Shown piece by piece: positions 39,179 through 48,850 of a DNA stretch of 64,000 nt. The notes beneath the pieces are model-generated. The model was not told where the DNA came from and ran no database searches. It saw only the letters and a program-made list of their open reading frames with translations. This DNA is from Desulfobacterales bacterium (lineage in GTDB: Bacteria > Desulfobacterota > Desulfobacteria > Desulfobacterales > UBA11574): NCBI GenBank assembly GCA_022340885.1, contig JAJDND010000085.1, positions 41,442 through 105,441 on the forward strand, read 5' to 3'. Each line of letters starts with the position of its first letter. The stretch's first letter is position 1. Made by a program: the position numbers and the translations under genes.

Positions 39179-39300
39179 TTCCTCCTTTCTTTGTAAATCA
39201 GAGAATATTTTCTTAAAAAAGTTCTGTTACAAACTTCCTGACAGTATCGTTTCATTTTTTGTACCGGCATTTTTAAAATGCATGGCTTTGAATCAAAATG

Positions 39301-39315
39301 GCAAAAGACATGCCA
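39301..39315 (-). promoter_or_regulatory. Sigma54 -24/-12 element
   Basis: Minus strand TGGCATGTCTTTTGC; upstream of cstA. Confidence 0.85.
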
Positions 39316-39422
39316 AGATAAACTTTGCAGGCAAGATCAAATAATTCCCTGATAAGTCATGGTATTCTCAGTAGATCCATCAACTTTTCGACATGGACAA
39401 GGAGGATATTGGTGTCAGATTT

Positions 39423-39439
39423 TTTTACACGCTGTAAAA
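39423..39439 (-). promoter_or_regulatory. UAS palindrome TTTTACA-CGC-TGTAAAA
   Basis: Perfect dyad, 107 bp upstream of 39301..39315. Confidence 0.85.
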
Positions 39440-39494
39440 AAAATTAGGGTTTGACATTATTGCGAGTAATATACGATTTGAAATCTTCTGAGTG

Positions 39495-41108
39495 TCAATT
39501 TATTTTTTTCTTTTGATTTTCATACCATTTTGCAAACAGTTTATCGAAATACTTCTCGTCTTCGATCATCTCTTTGGTGATGTGATACGTCCCTCTGACT
39601 CCCATATAATTTAAGGCGGATGCGCCGGAAAGAAATTTTTTAAGCGTCTCGTATATCTGGAGGTTATGCTGGTGTGCATAGTTTTCAAAATAATCTTGCA
39701 CCGATTCATCCAAGATGAGTTCGATCCCATATTCTTTTTTAAAATTCTCTACATAATCGACAAATGGAGATCTTTCCAGCATTTTCAAAAGAAAATCCTT
39801 AGGTTTTTCACACAACTCCCGATTTACTTTCAAAAATGAAAAATTGGAACCCGGAAGTTCGAATTGAAAATCCGTCAAGATGTTCTCCCATACGCTGACA
39901 AGGGCACGGGCGCCTGTCTTTCGATTTTCCGCAGTTTCCGCAACATATTCGATGGCGTTTTGAGTAAACTCGAGATCGATATTGAAGAGCTTGAATTCCA
40001 TTATATACTGATTGAGGATCGAATCCTTGGTGTCCTGCATAATGCGAATCAAATCGTTTTTGGATAACAGGTTGACAAAGGTTCGTATGGGAGACCTGCC
40101 GATCAGCTCGGGAAGAAGTCCGAAATTAATATAATCATCCGCTTCCGCTTCCTTGTAATAGTTTCTCAACCGACTCTTTTCGTTTTTTTTCTTTTCGGAA
40201 GCGAATCCTTTGATCTCGACACTGCCATCATCTTTTACACGGCCCTTATGCTGCAGACGTTTTTTTACGATAGACTCCAAATTGTCGCCCATTCTTTCAA
40301 AAGATCCTCCCAAAATAAACAGGATATTCTCCGTACTGATCATACTGTCTCTTTTGCCGCTTTTTTCCCCTCTCTGTCGATCGATGACCTCCTGGATTTG
40401 CGAGGCAGCGGAATACGGATTGTTGATGGGAACGAGTTTTCTTTCTATCAGCTTTAAAACCGATCGCTGAAATCCTTCTCTTGAGATGTCGTGTCCGGCC
40501 AACGATCCGTCTTTTGCCTTTTTGTCGATTTCATCGATACAGATCAAGCCCCCATATCTGCTGATAAACCGCGCCTGCTCCTCACGACGGTGTCCCGGAG
40601 CCATATCAATCAATTCGCGAACCATGTCATCGGCACTCTTGCCCACATAACCGGCTTCGGTGTAGTCCGTGGCATCGATAATGAGTGTGGGGACCTGCAA
40701 AAGATCGCCTAAGACCTCCACGCAATAGGTTTTCCCACTGCCTGATGGTCCCGCGGTGATCGTATTTTTCTTTCGAAATCTTTTTACCGTTTCATCTTCC
40801 GGATGCTCTCTGAGGTATTTGATCATGGCGAAATGATAGCCTGCGGCAATGGCCAGCCGCTTTTTATATTCCTCCTGGCCGATGACATATTTGTCCAGAT
40901 GTTTTTTGATTTCTTTGGGTGTATAGATTTTGGGTTCACCGGTTTCCGGTGTCTTTTTTTGCGAGGAAAATCGATTCTCTAGAAAAGACTGGAATGCCTC
41001 GCCGGCCCTTTCCTGGGCATCCAGGTATGCCTTGGCCGCTTCTTCTTCCGTGCAATTATAATCGGCCATGATCTGAGTGATAGCTTCTTTTGGAATGGAT
41101 ATTTTCAT
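39495..41108 (-). CDS. ClpX-like AAA+ ATPase
   Basis: TAGPSGSGKTYCVEVLGDLLQVPTLIIDATDYTEAGYVGKSADDMV; GGLICIDEIDKKA; LPELIGRSPIRTFV. Confidence 0.8.
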   Translation of the reverse strand: MKISIPKEAITQIMADYNCTEEEAAKAYLDAQERAGEAFQSFLENRFSSQKKTPETGEPKIYTPKEIKKHLDKYVIGQEEYKKRLAIAAGYHFAMIKYLREHPEDETVKRFRKKNTITAGPSGSGKTYCVEVLGDLLQVPTLIIDATDYTEAGYVGKSADDMVRELIDMAPGHRREEQARFISRYGGLICIDEIDKKAKDGSLAGHDISREGFQRSVLKLIERKLVPINNPYSAASQIQEVIDRQRGEKSGKRDSMISTENILFILGGSFERMGDNLESIVKKRLQHKGRVKDDGSVEIKGFASEKKKNEKSRLRNYYKEAEADDYINFGLLPELIGRSPIRTFVNLLSKNDLIRIMQDTKDSILNQYIMEFKLFNIDLEFTQNAIEYVAETAENRKTGARALVSVWENILTDFQFELPGSNFSFLKVNRELCEKPKDFLLKMLERSPFVDYVENFKKEYGIELILDESVQDYFENYAHQHNLQIYETLKKFLSGASALNYMGVRGTYHITKEMIEDEKYFDKLFAKWYENQKKKIN

Positions 41109-41254
41109 AAACTTGCTCGCTTAGAAAACAGTAACCGCAAATGGACGCAAATAAACATAAATATTATTTTTTTAATTTGTGTTTATTCGTGTTCATCCGT
41201 GGTTTTATTTTTTCTCTTCCCTCTTTTCTCTTTCCTATCTTTATGGTTTAGAAT

Positions 41255-42202
41255 TTAGGTTACAATCCACACCGCCATCTCTCTAGCCATTTGTACGATC
41301 TTGTTGCTTACCCGCCCCATGTCGAACTCTTTTACATTCGAAAATCCCCTTCGTCCGACAACTATGGTTCCATATCCTCCGTTTAAGGCCTCCATCACAA
41401 TTGCACCGGTTCGGCTGGGAACCGGGCTAACGATTCTGGTATGGATTTTATTTCGATTAAAACCGGCTTTCTCAAAATGATCCGCGGCCTCTTTAAAAAT
41501 AAAACTCATGATTTTTTCAATGTGTTCCGATTTTATTCCATCGACATCTCTGATCGCATGAATCAGGGAGACTTCCCAGCGTGAGCTGTCTGCCATGGCG
41601 CCGACATAATCGATAGTTCTCTTTGCGCCTTCCGACGCATCTATGGCCAAAAGAATTTTCCCGACAAGGGGTGTGCCCCCCACAACGCAAACCGCCGTAT
41701 GGGTAAGACGTCCGATCAGTTTATTGGCAACGCTTCCCCATAAAAAATCTTTAAGCATGCTCGTTCCCCAGCGGCCCACAACCACGCCATCATAATTATC
41801 ACGAGACTCATGGACAATATCTCTGGCAATGCCTGCTTTTCTTGCTTGGATTTTAATTTGAACGGCATTTTGCGGAAAGTTTTGCTCCATAAACAACCGG
41901 CGCGCTTTTTCCATGAATATGTCAACTTTTTGGTTCTGTTCCACCTCCCAGGATCGGATGCGGTCATCCTCATGATGGTTTCCGGTCTCTGTTTCAATAT
42001 CCCAAAAACTTTCCGGAAACTGTGTCAGCACATTAAAAAGAACAACCTCCGTACGATCCGGCGGAAACAACCGGCCGGCATAGCGCACCGCCTCAAAAGA
42101 CTGGTTCGAACCATCCACTGCCAGCAGAAATTTTCTTTTGGATTTTCCCACGGAATGCTCCTTTTTGGATTTTTTAACGACATCTGCGTTGTCAACGATC
42201 AC
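41255..42202 (-). CDS. Tandem universal stress protein
   Basis: GRWGTSMLKDFLWGSVANKLI and GRRGFSNVKEFDMGRVSNKIV. Confidence 0.9.
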   Translation of the reverse strand: MIVDNADVVKKSKKEHSVGKSKRKFLLAVDGSNQSFEAVRYAGRLFPPDRTEVVLFNVLTQFPESFWDIETETGNHHEDDRIRSWEVEQNQKVDIFMEKARRLFMEQNFPQNAVQIKIQARKAGIARDIVHESRDNYDGVVVGRWGTSMLKDFLWGSVANKLIGRLTHTAVCVVGGTPLVGKILLAIDASEGAKRTIDYVGAMADSSRWEVSLIHAIRDVDGIKSEHIEKIMSFIFKEAADHFEKAGFNRNKIHTRIVSPVPSRTGAIVMEALNGGYGTIVVGRRGFSNVKEFDMGRVSNKIVQMAREMAVWIVT

Positions 42203-42243
42203 CCTGTGAGCGGATGATCATCAATTTCAATATAAATATCGCC

Positions 42244-42258
42244 GCAAAAGACATGCCA
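42244..42258 (-). promoter_or_regulatory. Sigma54 -24/-12 element
   Basis: Minus strand TGGCATGTCTTTTGC; upstream of 41255..42202. Confidence 0.85.
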
Positions 42259-42297
42259 AAATCGACCGTTTATGGAAAGATGGACTAACACATTGAT

Positions 42298-42443
42298 TAG
42301 AAGCCATCTCAAAAATGTCTTTTGTCCCAATTTCTGCGTTGAGATCTCGTTTCAACTCCTCGAAATACTTCAGTATGTCTGCGGGGTGAAACTCGGTCCC
42401 GCCTCGAACTTGAACCAAAATCCTATTTTTGAGATGGCTTCTA
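42298..42443 (-). repeat. Structured hairpin repeat, AGAAGCCATCTC type
   Basis: TAGAAGCCATCTCAAAAAT...ATTTTTGAGATGGCTTCTA perfect 19 bp termini; minus-strand core CCGCAGACATACTGAAGTATTTCGAGGA. Confidence 0.9.
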
Positions 42444-42510
42444 GGTATTCTTTTTTTTCATGCCGATTAGATGTTTTAATTTGGATAAAAAGAGAAGGGG
42501 TGTCAATTTT

Positions 42511-42527
42511 TTTTACAAAATGTAAAA
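42511..42527 (-). promoter_or_regulatory. UAS palindrome TTTTACA-AAA-TGTAAAA
   Basis: Perfect dyad; separated from its promoter by 252 bp including the 146 bp repeat 42298..42443. Confidence 0.85.
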
Positions 42528-42730
42528 GTACAACGTGGGCTTCGCTCCGTCTGGAATGTTGGAATGATGGAATAGTGGAATATAGGGGAAAAATAAAAAC
42601 ATTGATTAAATGAGAGAGAATTCCTTAAACCCATCATTCCATTATTACAACATTCCCGCGGATATCGCAAACACAGATGGCGAAAAAAACTGATCAAAAC
42701 AATAAATTTTTAAGTTTTTGGGACGTTAAG

Positions 42731-44167
42731 TCAGGTTATGTCTTCTTTTACGGACGTGGTGAACTCAAGACCGAATTTTTCGATCTTGGAATGCAAGGTG
42801 GGTCTTGAAAGACCAAGGAGTTTTGCCGCTTGTGATCGATTCCCGCCGGTATAGTTGAGCGCCTCGCTGATAATGATATTGGCAAACCGCTCCATACAGT
42901 CTTCAAAGCGTTTTTCACCCGATGGCGACGCCAGTATTTTACGAACCCACTGGCGCATGGCCTCTTCACCTTTCTCGAAATTTATAAAATCGCAGCTACT
43001 ATTTTCCTGGATCGCCTGGGAGATGTCTTCTTTGCAAATGGCTGCCCCGCGGTTAAAAATTAAGGCCTTTTGGATCGTATTGCCCAGTTCGCGCACATTT
43101 CCTCTCCAGAGATTCGCGGCAAGAAAGGCTTTGGCTTTCTTGGTGATTCCCGGATTTTCCACCTTCGCTTCTTGTGAATACCGCGCCAGAAAAAAATCAG
43201 TCAGTGCAGGGATGTCTTCCACCCGGTCCTTTAAGGGCGGCAAAAAGATGGAAACCACTTTCAGACGGTAGTAGAGATCCTCACGAAACCGGCCATGGGC
43301 AATGGCGGATTCGAGGTCGCGATTGGTAGCGGCGATAATTCTTACATTTACGGGGATGGTACTCCTTCCTCCCAGTCGTTCGATACTCTTTTCCTGGAGC
43401 AACCGCAAGATTTTAGCCTGGATGCTCAGCGGCATATCGCCTATTTCGTCCAGAAAAACAGTTCCGTTGTTCGCCTGCTCGATTTTGCCGATGCGGCGAT
43501 GGGTTGCACCGGTAAATGCCCCTTTTTCATACCCGAACAACTCGCTTTCCAGAAGATTCTCGGGAATGGCCACACAGTTAATCACCAGAAACGGCCGGTC
43601 AGCCCTCCGGCTGTGCTGGTAAATGGCCCGGGCCACCAACTCCTTGCCGGTCCCGGATTCTCCTCGGATCAAAACCGTTGCTTCTGTTTCGGAAACCCGG
43701 CCGATGGCCTTGTATACCTCCTGCATGGCTTTGCTTCTTCCGATGATGGCATCACGAACGCTTCCCTGTAAAACCGGGTCCACATCCACCGGAGAACGCA
43801 TGAAACGGCTCGCTTCCAGGGCCTGTTTGATCACAACCAGTATTTCGGGAATATCAAAGGGTTTAAGAACATAATCGAATGCCCCCATCTTGGTGGCCTC
43901 GATAGCGGTCTCCGTGGTTCCGAATGCGGTCATGATGATCACCGGCAGTTTGGGTTCCATCTCGTGAATGGCCTGGAAGGTTTCGAACCCGTTCATTCCC
44001 GGCAAGCGCATGTCAAGGATGACCAGGTCCGGAACCGCTTCCCGGATGATTTTAAGACCGGCTTCGCCGGAAGCCGCGCATTTACAGCGGTAGCCCTCTT
44101 CGATCAAAAGTTTATTGAAACTTTTTCGAAGTTGGTCGTCATCGTCTATTATCAATATGTTGCTCAC
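42731..44167 (-). CDS. NtrC-family sigma54-dependent response regulator
   Basis: Receiver, AAA+ (GESGTGKELVARAIY, ESELFGYEKGAFTGA), Fis HTH (GGNRSQAAKLLGLSRPTLHSKIEKF). Confidence 0.95.
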   Translation of the reverse strand: MSNILIIDDDDQLRKSFNKLLIEEGYRCKCAASGEAGLKIIREAVPDLVILDMRLPGMNGFETFQAIHEMEPKLPVIIMTAFGTTETAIEATKMGAFDYVLKPFDIPEILVVIKQALEASRFMRSPVDVDPVLQGSVRDAIIGRSKAMQEVYKAIGRVSETEATVLIRGESGTGKELVARAIYQHSRRADRPFLVINCVAIPENLLESELFGYEKGAFTGATHRRIGKIEQANNGTVFLDEIGDMPLSIQAKILRLLQEKSIERLGGRSTIPVNVRIIAATNRDLESAIAHGRFREDLYYRLKVVSIFLPPLKDRVEDIPALTDFFLARYSQEAKVENPGITKKAKAFLAANLWRGNVRELGNTIQKALIFNRGAAICKEDISQAIQENSSCDFINFEKGEEAMRQWVRKILASPSGEKRFEDCMERFANIIISEALNYTGGNRSQAAKLLGLSRPTLHSKIEKFGLEFTTSVKEDIT

Positions 44168-45644
44168 GGTCTGGCTCCTCCGCCGGCAGTGTAATGATAA
44201 AGGTTGATCCGCTCCCTTCCTTTGATTCGATATCCAGTATTCCGCCGTGTTCTTCCACGATCCTGGCGGCGATGCTCAATCCGAGGCCCGTGCCTTCTTC
44301 CTTGGTCGTAAAAAATGGCTCCATAATTTTCGACTGTATGGTATCCGGAATACCGGGCCCGTTATCGCTGATCCGAATCACGGCCAATCTATCGCTTCCC
44401 CGCTCGATAAGGGTTTTTTCGTGAATGACGATCGCGCCCCCCCGACCCATGGCCTCACAGGCATTGATGATGATATTAATGATGACTTCCTTTAACTGTT
44501 CCGGGTCCAACTGGACCATTGGAAGCGGTTCTTTTCTTTGAATCTTGATAAAGACTTCGTAGGACGCCAAACGATGCTGCAAAAGCTGTATCGCCTGATC
44601 CACGACATCCGACGGTGAAACCGGCTGAAGTTTCAATCTGGGCGGTCTCGAGAACTCGAGGAAATTTTGCACAATGGTATCGATATGGCTGATTTCCTTT
44701 GAAATGACATCAAAGTCTTCTTTCTGACTGCTGTCAAGATCGAGACTCCTGCTCAGGGAAAATAGGCGCATCTTTACGGAAGTCAGCGGGTTTCGGATAC
44801 TGTGCGAGGTACCGGCCGCCAATTTCCCCACCAGGGCCAGTTTTTCAGACTGCAAAAGGTGCTCCCGGCTTTTTTCCAGTTCGGATTGGGTTTCAGTATA
44901 TGTTTTCTGCAAATCATGTACCCGCCGGCTGAGCGTCCTAACCTCGTCTCCTTCGTTTTGCGTGCCGTTATGGCGATCTGTTTCCAAAGCCAGCCTGCGT
45001 ATGGGATCAAGAATATCATGCAGCAATCGGAAAGCCAGTATGACACCCAAAAAAAGAATCATCAATACTGCCGATCCGGCTACAATTCTAAGCTTTCTAG
45101 CCTGATGAAGGCTTTGTTCTTTAACCGTTAACGTCTTTTTCCTAAAAAGCGTTTTGCAGTCTTCCGTATGCTTGAGAATATCAAAAAAGTATTCCCGCAC
45201 CTTTTCATGGAGTTTTATACCATTTTCCCGATCTCCGGACTTATAATAATTGACAACCTGATCTTTAACGGAGATGTATTTGTTGTATTCGGATCCTATG
45301 AGCTCGAGAACTTTTCTTTCTTCTGCTGTTGTGGCTAGAAGCTGAGTTTCTTCGAGTTTATTTTCAAAAATATGGCGGTATCTCTCCATCTGTGTAAGCC
45401 AGTCGGGATTCCCGTCCAACAGATAGTAGGAAGCAAATCCTTTCTGATTGGCCAGCGCAATTTCCATGGATTGGGCCGTCTGTAGCCCCACCATGTAGTT
45501 ATCGATGATCCGGGTCAGGAGTCCTTCCATCCGGTATGTGTACCCTACCATCACCAGCGCGCCCATGATCGTGATAACCAACAGGGCGAAAACATTTAAT
45601 AATATTCTGGATCGAAGACTTATCTTTCCCAATACATTCAGCAT
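44139..45644 (-). CDS. Sensor histidine kinase with HAMP, cognate to 42731..44167
   Basis: [56 protein letters not shown]; overlaps regulator. Confidence 0.9.
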   Translation of the reverse strand: MLNVLGKISLRSRILLNVFALLVITIMGALVMVGYTYRMEGLLTRIIDNYMVGLQTAQSMEIALANQKGFASYYLLDGNPDWLTQMERYRHIFENKLEETQLLATTAEERKVLELIGSEYNKYISVKDQVVNYYKSGDRENGIKLHEKVREYFFDILKHTEDCKTLFRKKTLTVKEQSLHQARKLRIVAGSAVLMILFLGVILAFRLLHDILDPIRRLALETDRHNGTQNEGDEVRTLSRRVHDLQKTYTETQSELEKSREHLLQSEKLALVGKLAAGTSHSIRNPLTSVKMRLFSLSRSLDLDSSQKEDFDVISKEISHIDTIVQNFLEFSRPPRLKLQPVSPSDVVDQAIQLLQHRLASYEVFIKIQRKEPLPMVQLDPEQLKEVIINIIINACEAMGRGGAIVIHEKTLIERGSDRLAVIRISDNGPGIPDTIQSKIMEPFFTTKEEGTGLGLSIAARIVEEHGGILDIESKEGSGSTFIITLPAEEPDREQHIDNRR

Positions 45645-45733
45645 TAATCTGTCAATGAGATATAATTTAGCAGTATAGGAATTTCTTTTTTTCTACCCAA
45701 GCCGAATCAATCATATTCTTTGATACACCAACC

Positions 45734-45877
45734 AGAAGCTATCTCAAAAATAGGATTTTGGTTCAAGGTCAAGGCGGGGCCGAGGTTCAACCCGCAGGCA
45801 TACTCAAGTATTCCGAGGAGTTGAAACGAGGACCCAACACAGAGATTGGGGCAAAAGGCATTTTTGAGATAGCTTCT
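45734..45877 (+). repeat. Structured hairpin repeat, AGAAGCTATCTC type
   Basis: AGAAGCTATCTCAAAAAT...ATTTTTGAGATAGCTTCT perfect 18 bp termini; core CCGCAGGCATACTCAAGTATTCCGAGGA. Confidence 0.9.
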
Positions 45878-45985
45878 ACTTATAATGGATAAAATCTGCG
45901 CCGTCAATCCGCAACTCAACATGTTTGACCCTTCATCGGCTGAATAATTCTGTAAAATCGACACCCATGGCTGCAAAGGCCCTTT

Positions 45986-46129
45986 TGAAGTGGTTTCAAA
46001 ACCTACAATTGGGCTCAAGGTCAATGCGGACAGAAACGGCCAACCGCAGTATATCGGGAATATTTCGAGGATTGGATTTTCGGTCCAACACTGAGATTGA
46101 GCCCGAGAGGGGGTTTTAAAACCACTTCT
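45986..46129 (+). repeat. Structured hairpin repeat, AGAAGTGGTTTC type
   Basis: TGAAGTGGTTTCAAAACC...GGTTTTAAAACCACTTCT; core CCGCAGTATATCGGGAATATTTCGAGGA. Confidence 0.85.
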
Positions 46130-46133
46130 AACC

Positions 46134-46589
46134 TTATTCCAGTCCATGTACCGAAAGGGCTTCCCTGACCCGGGCTTCTCTGATTTTTTCTTCGTGGTCC
46201 CGTTTTTTCCTGGCAGCTTCCTGCACTTTGGTCATGAGCTGTTCGATTTCGCACGGCTTCATCAGGTAATCAAAGGCACCCAGCTTCATCCCTTCTATGG
46301 CGGACTCCACGGTGGCATGGCCAGTGAGCATGATCACCTCTGTCAAAGGGAATTGGTCTCTGATCTTTGCCAGTGTTTCAATGCCGTTCATTCCCGGCAT
46401 CTTGACATCCAGAATCACGACATCGGTGTTGCGGTGATTGTTCAGCCGTTCAAGGGCCTCTTCGCCGCTAAAGGCCGTTATAATGTTAAGATCCCTTTTT
46501 GAAAGACGTTTGCTCATGGTTTCCACAAAGGGGGCTTCATCATCCACCAACAAAATCAAAGGCTTTATCATGTCATCTCCCTCCTTCAA
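46134..46589 (-). CDS. Single-domain response regulator with charged C-terminal tail
   Basis: ILLVDDEAPFVETMSKRLSKRD...VVILDVKMPGMNG. Confidence 0.9.
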   Translation of the reverse strand: MKEGDDMIKPLILLVDDEAPFVETMSKRLSKRDLNIITAFSGEEALERLNNHRNTDVVILDVKMPGMNGIETLAKIRDQFPLTEVIMLTGHATVESAIEGMKLGAFDYLMKPCEIEQLMTKVQEAARKKRDHEEKIREARVREALSVHGLE

Positions 46590-46704
46590 CAGTTCTTGCC
46601 CGAAGACCTTGCTTTTCGGATAAAAATTCGAAATTCGACATTTGGATTTTGCCTGAACAGGACTTCTATTTCAGACAAAAAATCTCATTTCAAATACCGC
46701 CGGA

Positions 46705-47145
46705 TCATTTTTCGAAAACACTCATGGGCGATGTTGACAGTTTATCCACCATGGCTTTTCGTATCCGTTCTTCATGCTCCGATTTCCGCTCGTACGCCCC
46801 GTTGATCTTCTCCAACAAAAGGTCCATTTTGCACGGCTTCAGCAGATAATCATAAGCGCCCTTTTTCATGCCTTCTATGGCGGTTTCAATGGTTCCATGG
46901 CCCGTCAGCATCAAAACTTCGGTCAACGGTTTCAATTTCTTTATCTCATCTAATGTTTCAATGCCGCTCATGCCCGGCATCTTGACATCCAACACCGTCA
47001 CATCGAAATTATACCCTTTCAACTTTTCGACAGCCTCGCTGCCGCTGAAGGCTTCCGTAACATGAAATCCCCTGTTTCTCAGGCGTTCGGCGAGCGTTTC
47101 AACATATTCTTTTTCATCATCTACTAAAAGTATTCTTATTTTCAT
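46705..47145 (-). CDS. Single-domain response regulator with charged C-terminal tail
   Basis: ILLVDDEKEYVETLAERLRNRG...VTVLDVKMPGMSG. Confidence 0.9.
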   Translation of the reverse strand: MKIRILLVDDEKEYVETLAERLRNRGFHVTEAFSGSEAVEKLKGYNFDVTVLDVKMPGMSGIETLDEIKKLKPLTEVLMLTGHGTIETAIEGMKKGAYDYLLKPCKMDLLLEKINGAYERKSEHEERIRKAMVDKLSTSPMSVFEK

Positions 47146-47167
47146 AACGACCCCCTGATCTTGAAAA

Positions 47168-48781
47168 TTAATGCGGACTGCTCATCAGAACCGCCTTTGC
47201 CGTTTCGGTAATCCCTTCCGGGAATCCTACCACATTATAAAGCACCATAAAACCCAACACCCATACAATCGCCAGCGAAATGAGCCAGAGAACGAACCCG
47301 TATTTGACGAAGTCGATGGGGCTGATCATGCGTTGACCGGTATCGGGATAAACGCCGAGACCGTAAACAATGGCATTGTTGGGAGTGCCGACAATCAGAA
47401 AATGAGCAAATGACGTGGCAAAGGCGGTGGCAAGCCCGATGGACCAGGGTTCGCCATGAACCCCGCTCATGATGCCCATGGGAACGGCGATGGGGCCTAA
47501 CAGTGCGGTGGTCCCTGCATCGGACATAAAATTCGTCACCAGGCCTGAAAAACTGCTCATGCCGATCCAGAGCCCCAAACCTTTCCCGAAACCGACCGCC
47601 GCCAGGGAGCCCAGAAAAATTTGCGCCAGCCACAGGGCCGCACCCGTCTCCTGTAGCAATGCGCCAAGGGTCAGGGCACCGCAATACATAAACCATGCAT
47701 CCCAGGATATGCCGCCTAAAATTTTTCTCCAATCTCCAATCCTGAACACCACCGGTATGACAAGGGCAAGCAGGGCCGGTCCGCCAAGACCGAGACCGTG
47801 CCCGCCGACAATCCACAAGAAGAGTATCAGGAGCATCATGCCGAACGCTACTTTTTCGGCATAACTCATTTTCCCCATTTTTTTCGTTTCCTCCTTAATC
47901 GCCAGAAGGCCTGGGGTGAGGTCTTTGGTTTTTACCTTTCTGAATATAAACAGCATGTATATTGCCACCGCCAAACCCAACACCGGGGTCAGCGGAAATC
48001 CGTACATCATCCACCGGCCGAAACTCATGGGCACATTGTAATCGGACCAGAATCCCATCATGATAACATTTCGGCCACCGGCTGCGGGTGATCCCACGCC
48101 CCCGACGTTCAGCGCAAAACACAAAGCAAACAGCAAGAGCTTGGCCAGTTGCGGATCATGCTCGATGACCCCTTGATTGTTGTTTCCCGAAACCGCTCCC
48201 ATGTAAACGGCGGCCATGACGGGCGCCATAAAGGCTGCCATGGCATGGGCGGATATAAAAGATCCCAGCACGGACATGGCAACGCATAAGACGACAATGG
48301 GCACCACAAAGCCCCGGGTCCACCCGAGTATCCATGTGGCCAGCCGCTTATGCAATCCCACGCCGATCACCGTCACGCCCATGGCCAAAACCCCCAACAG
48401 AAACAGCGGTGCATCACCGGCAAAGGTCTGGCCGATCATTTTCGTGGGCAGCAGTTGGAAAAAATAAGCAAAAACCGGCATCAGAATGCCCACCAGGCCG
48501 ATAGGGAGCGCTTCGGTCGCAAAATAGATGACCGCCATGGGAATCATGCCCAGAACGAGCTTTGCCTTCCATGCCGCCTGCCCGGCATCATGGGCAATGT
48601 GCCATCCGATCAATTTTTCCGCAATTTTCTGTTTTTCCACCAGTTCAACCAGACTCTGGGGGGTTGGAATAATAAACCCGATGATGATAAAACAGGCTGC
48701 CCCAATAATCAGCCAGAGAAGCTTGTTTGAAAGCAGCCCCGGTTTTTTCGTTTTATCCGCTTCAGTGTGATTGTGTTCCAT
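47168..48781 (-). CDS. DASS/SLC13-family anion symporter
   Basis: 537 aa polytopic; SLC13-like features (ATEALPIGLVGILMPVF, GAVSGNN, FMSDAGTTALLGPIAVPMG). Confidence 0.8.
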   Translation of the reverse strand: MEHNHTEADKTKKPGLLSNKLLWLIIGAACFIIIGFIIPTPQSLVELVEKQKIAEKLIGWHIAHDAGQAAWKAKLVLGMIPMAVIYFATEALPIGLVGILMPVFAYFFQLLPTKMIGQTFAGDAPLFLLGVLAMGVTVIGVGLHKRLATWILGWTRGFVVPIVVLCVAMSVLGSFISAHAMAAFMAPVMAAVYMGAVSGNNNQGVIEHDPQLAKLLLFALCFALNVGGVGSPAAGGRNVIMMGFWSDYNVPMSFGRWMMYGFPLTPVLGLAVAIYMLFIFRKVKTKDLTPGLLAIKEETKKMGKMSYAEKVAFGMMLLILFLWIVGGHGLGLGGPALLALVIPVVFRIGDWRKILGGISWDAWFMYCGALTLGALLQETGAALWLAQIFLGSLAAVGFGKGLGLWIGMSSFSGLVTNFMSDAGTTALLGPIAVPMGIMSGVHGEPWSIGLATAFATSFAHFLIVGTPNNAIVYGLGVYPDTGQRMISPIDFVKYGFVLWLISLAIVWVLGFMVLYNVVGFPEGITETAKAVLMSSPH

Positions 48782-48850
48782 GCGTTTTCCTCCCTAAACT
48801 CCGCACCTAAAATTTCTCTCTTTCGTCCTCTTTGAGTTCTGGTCGAGTGG

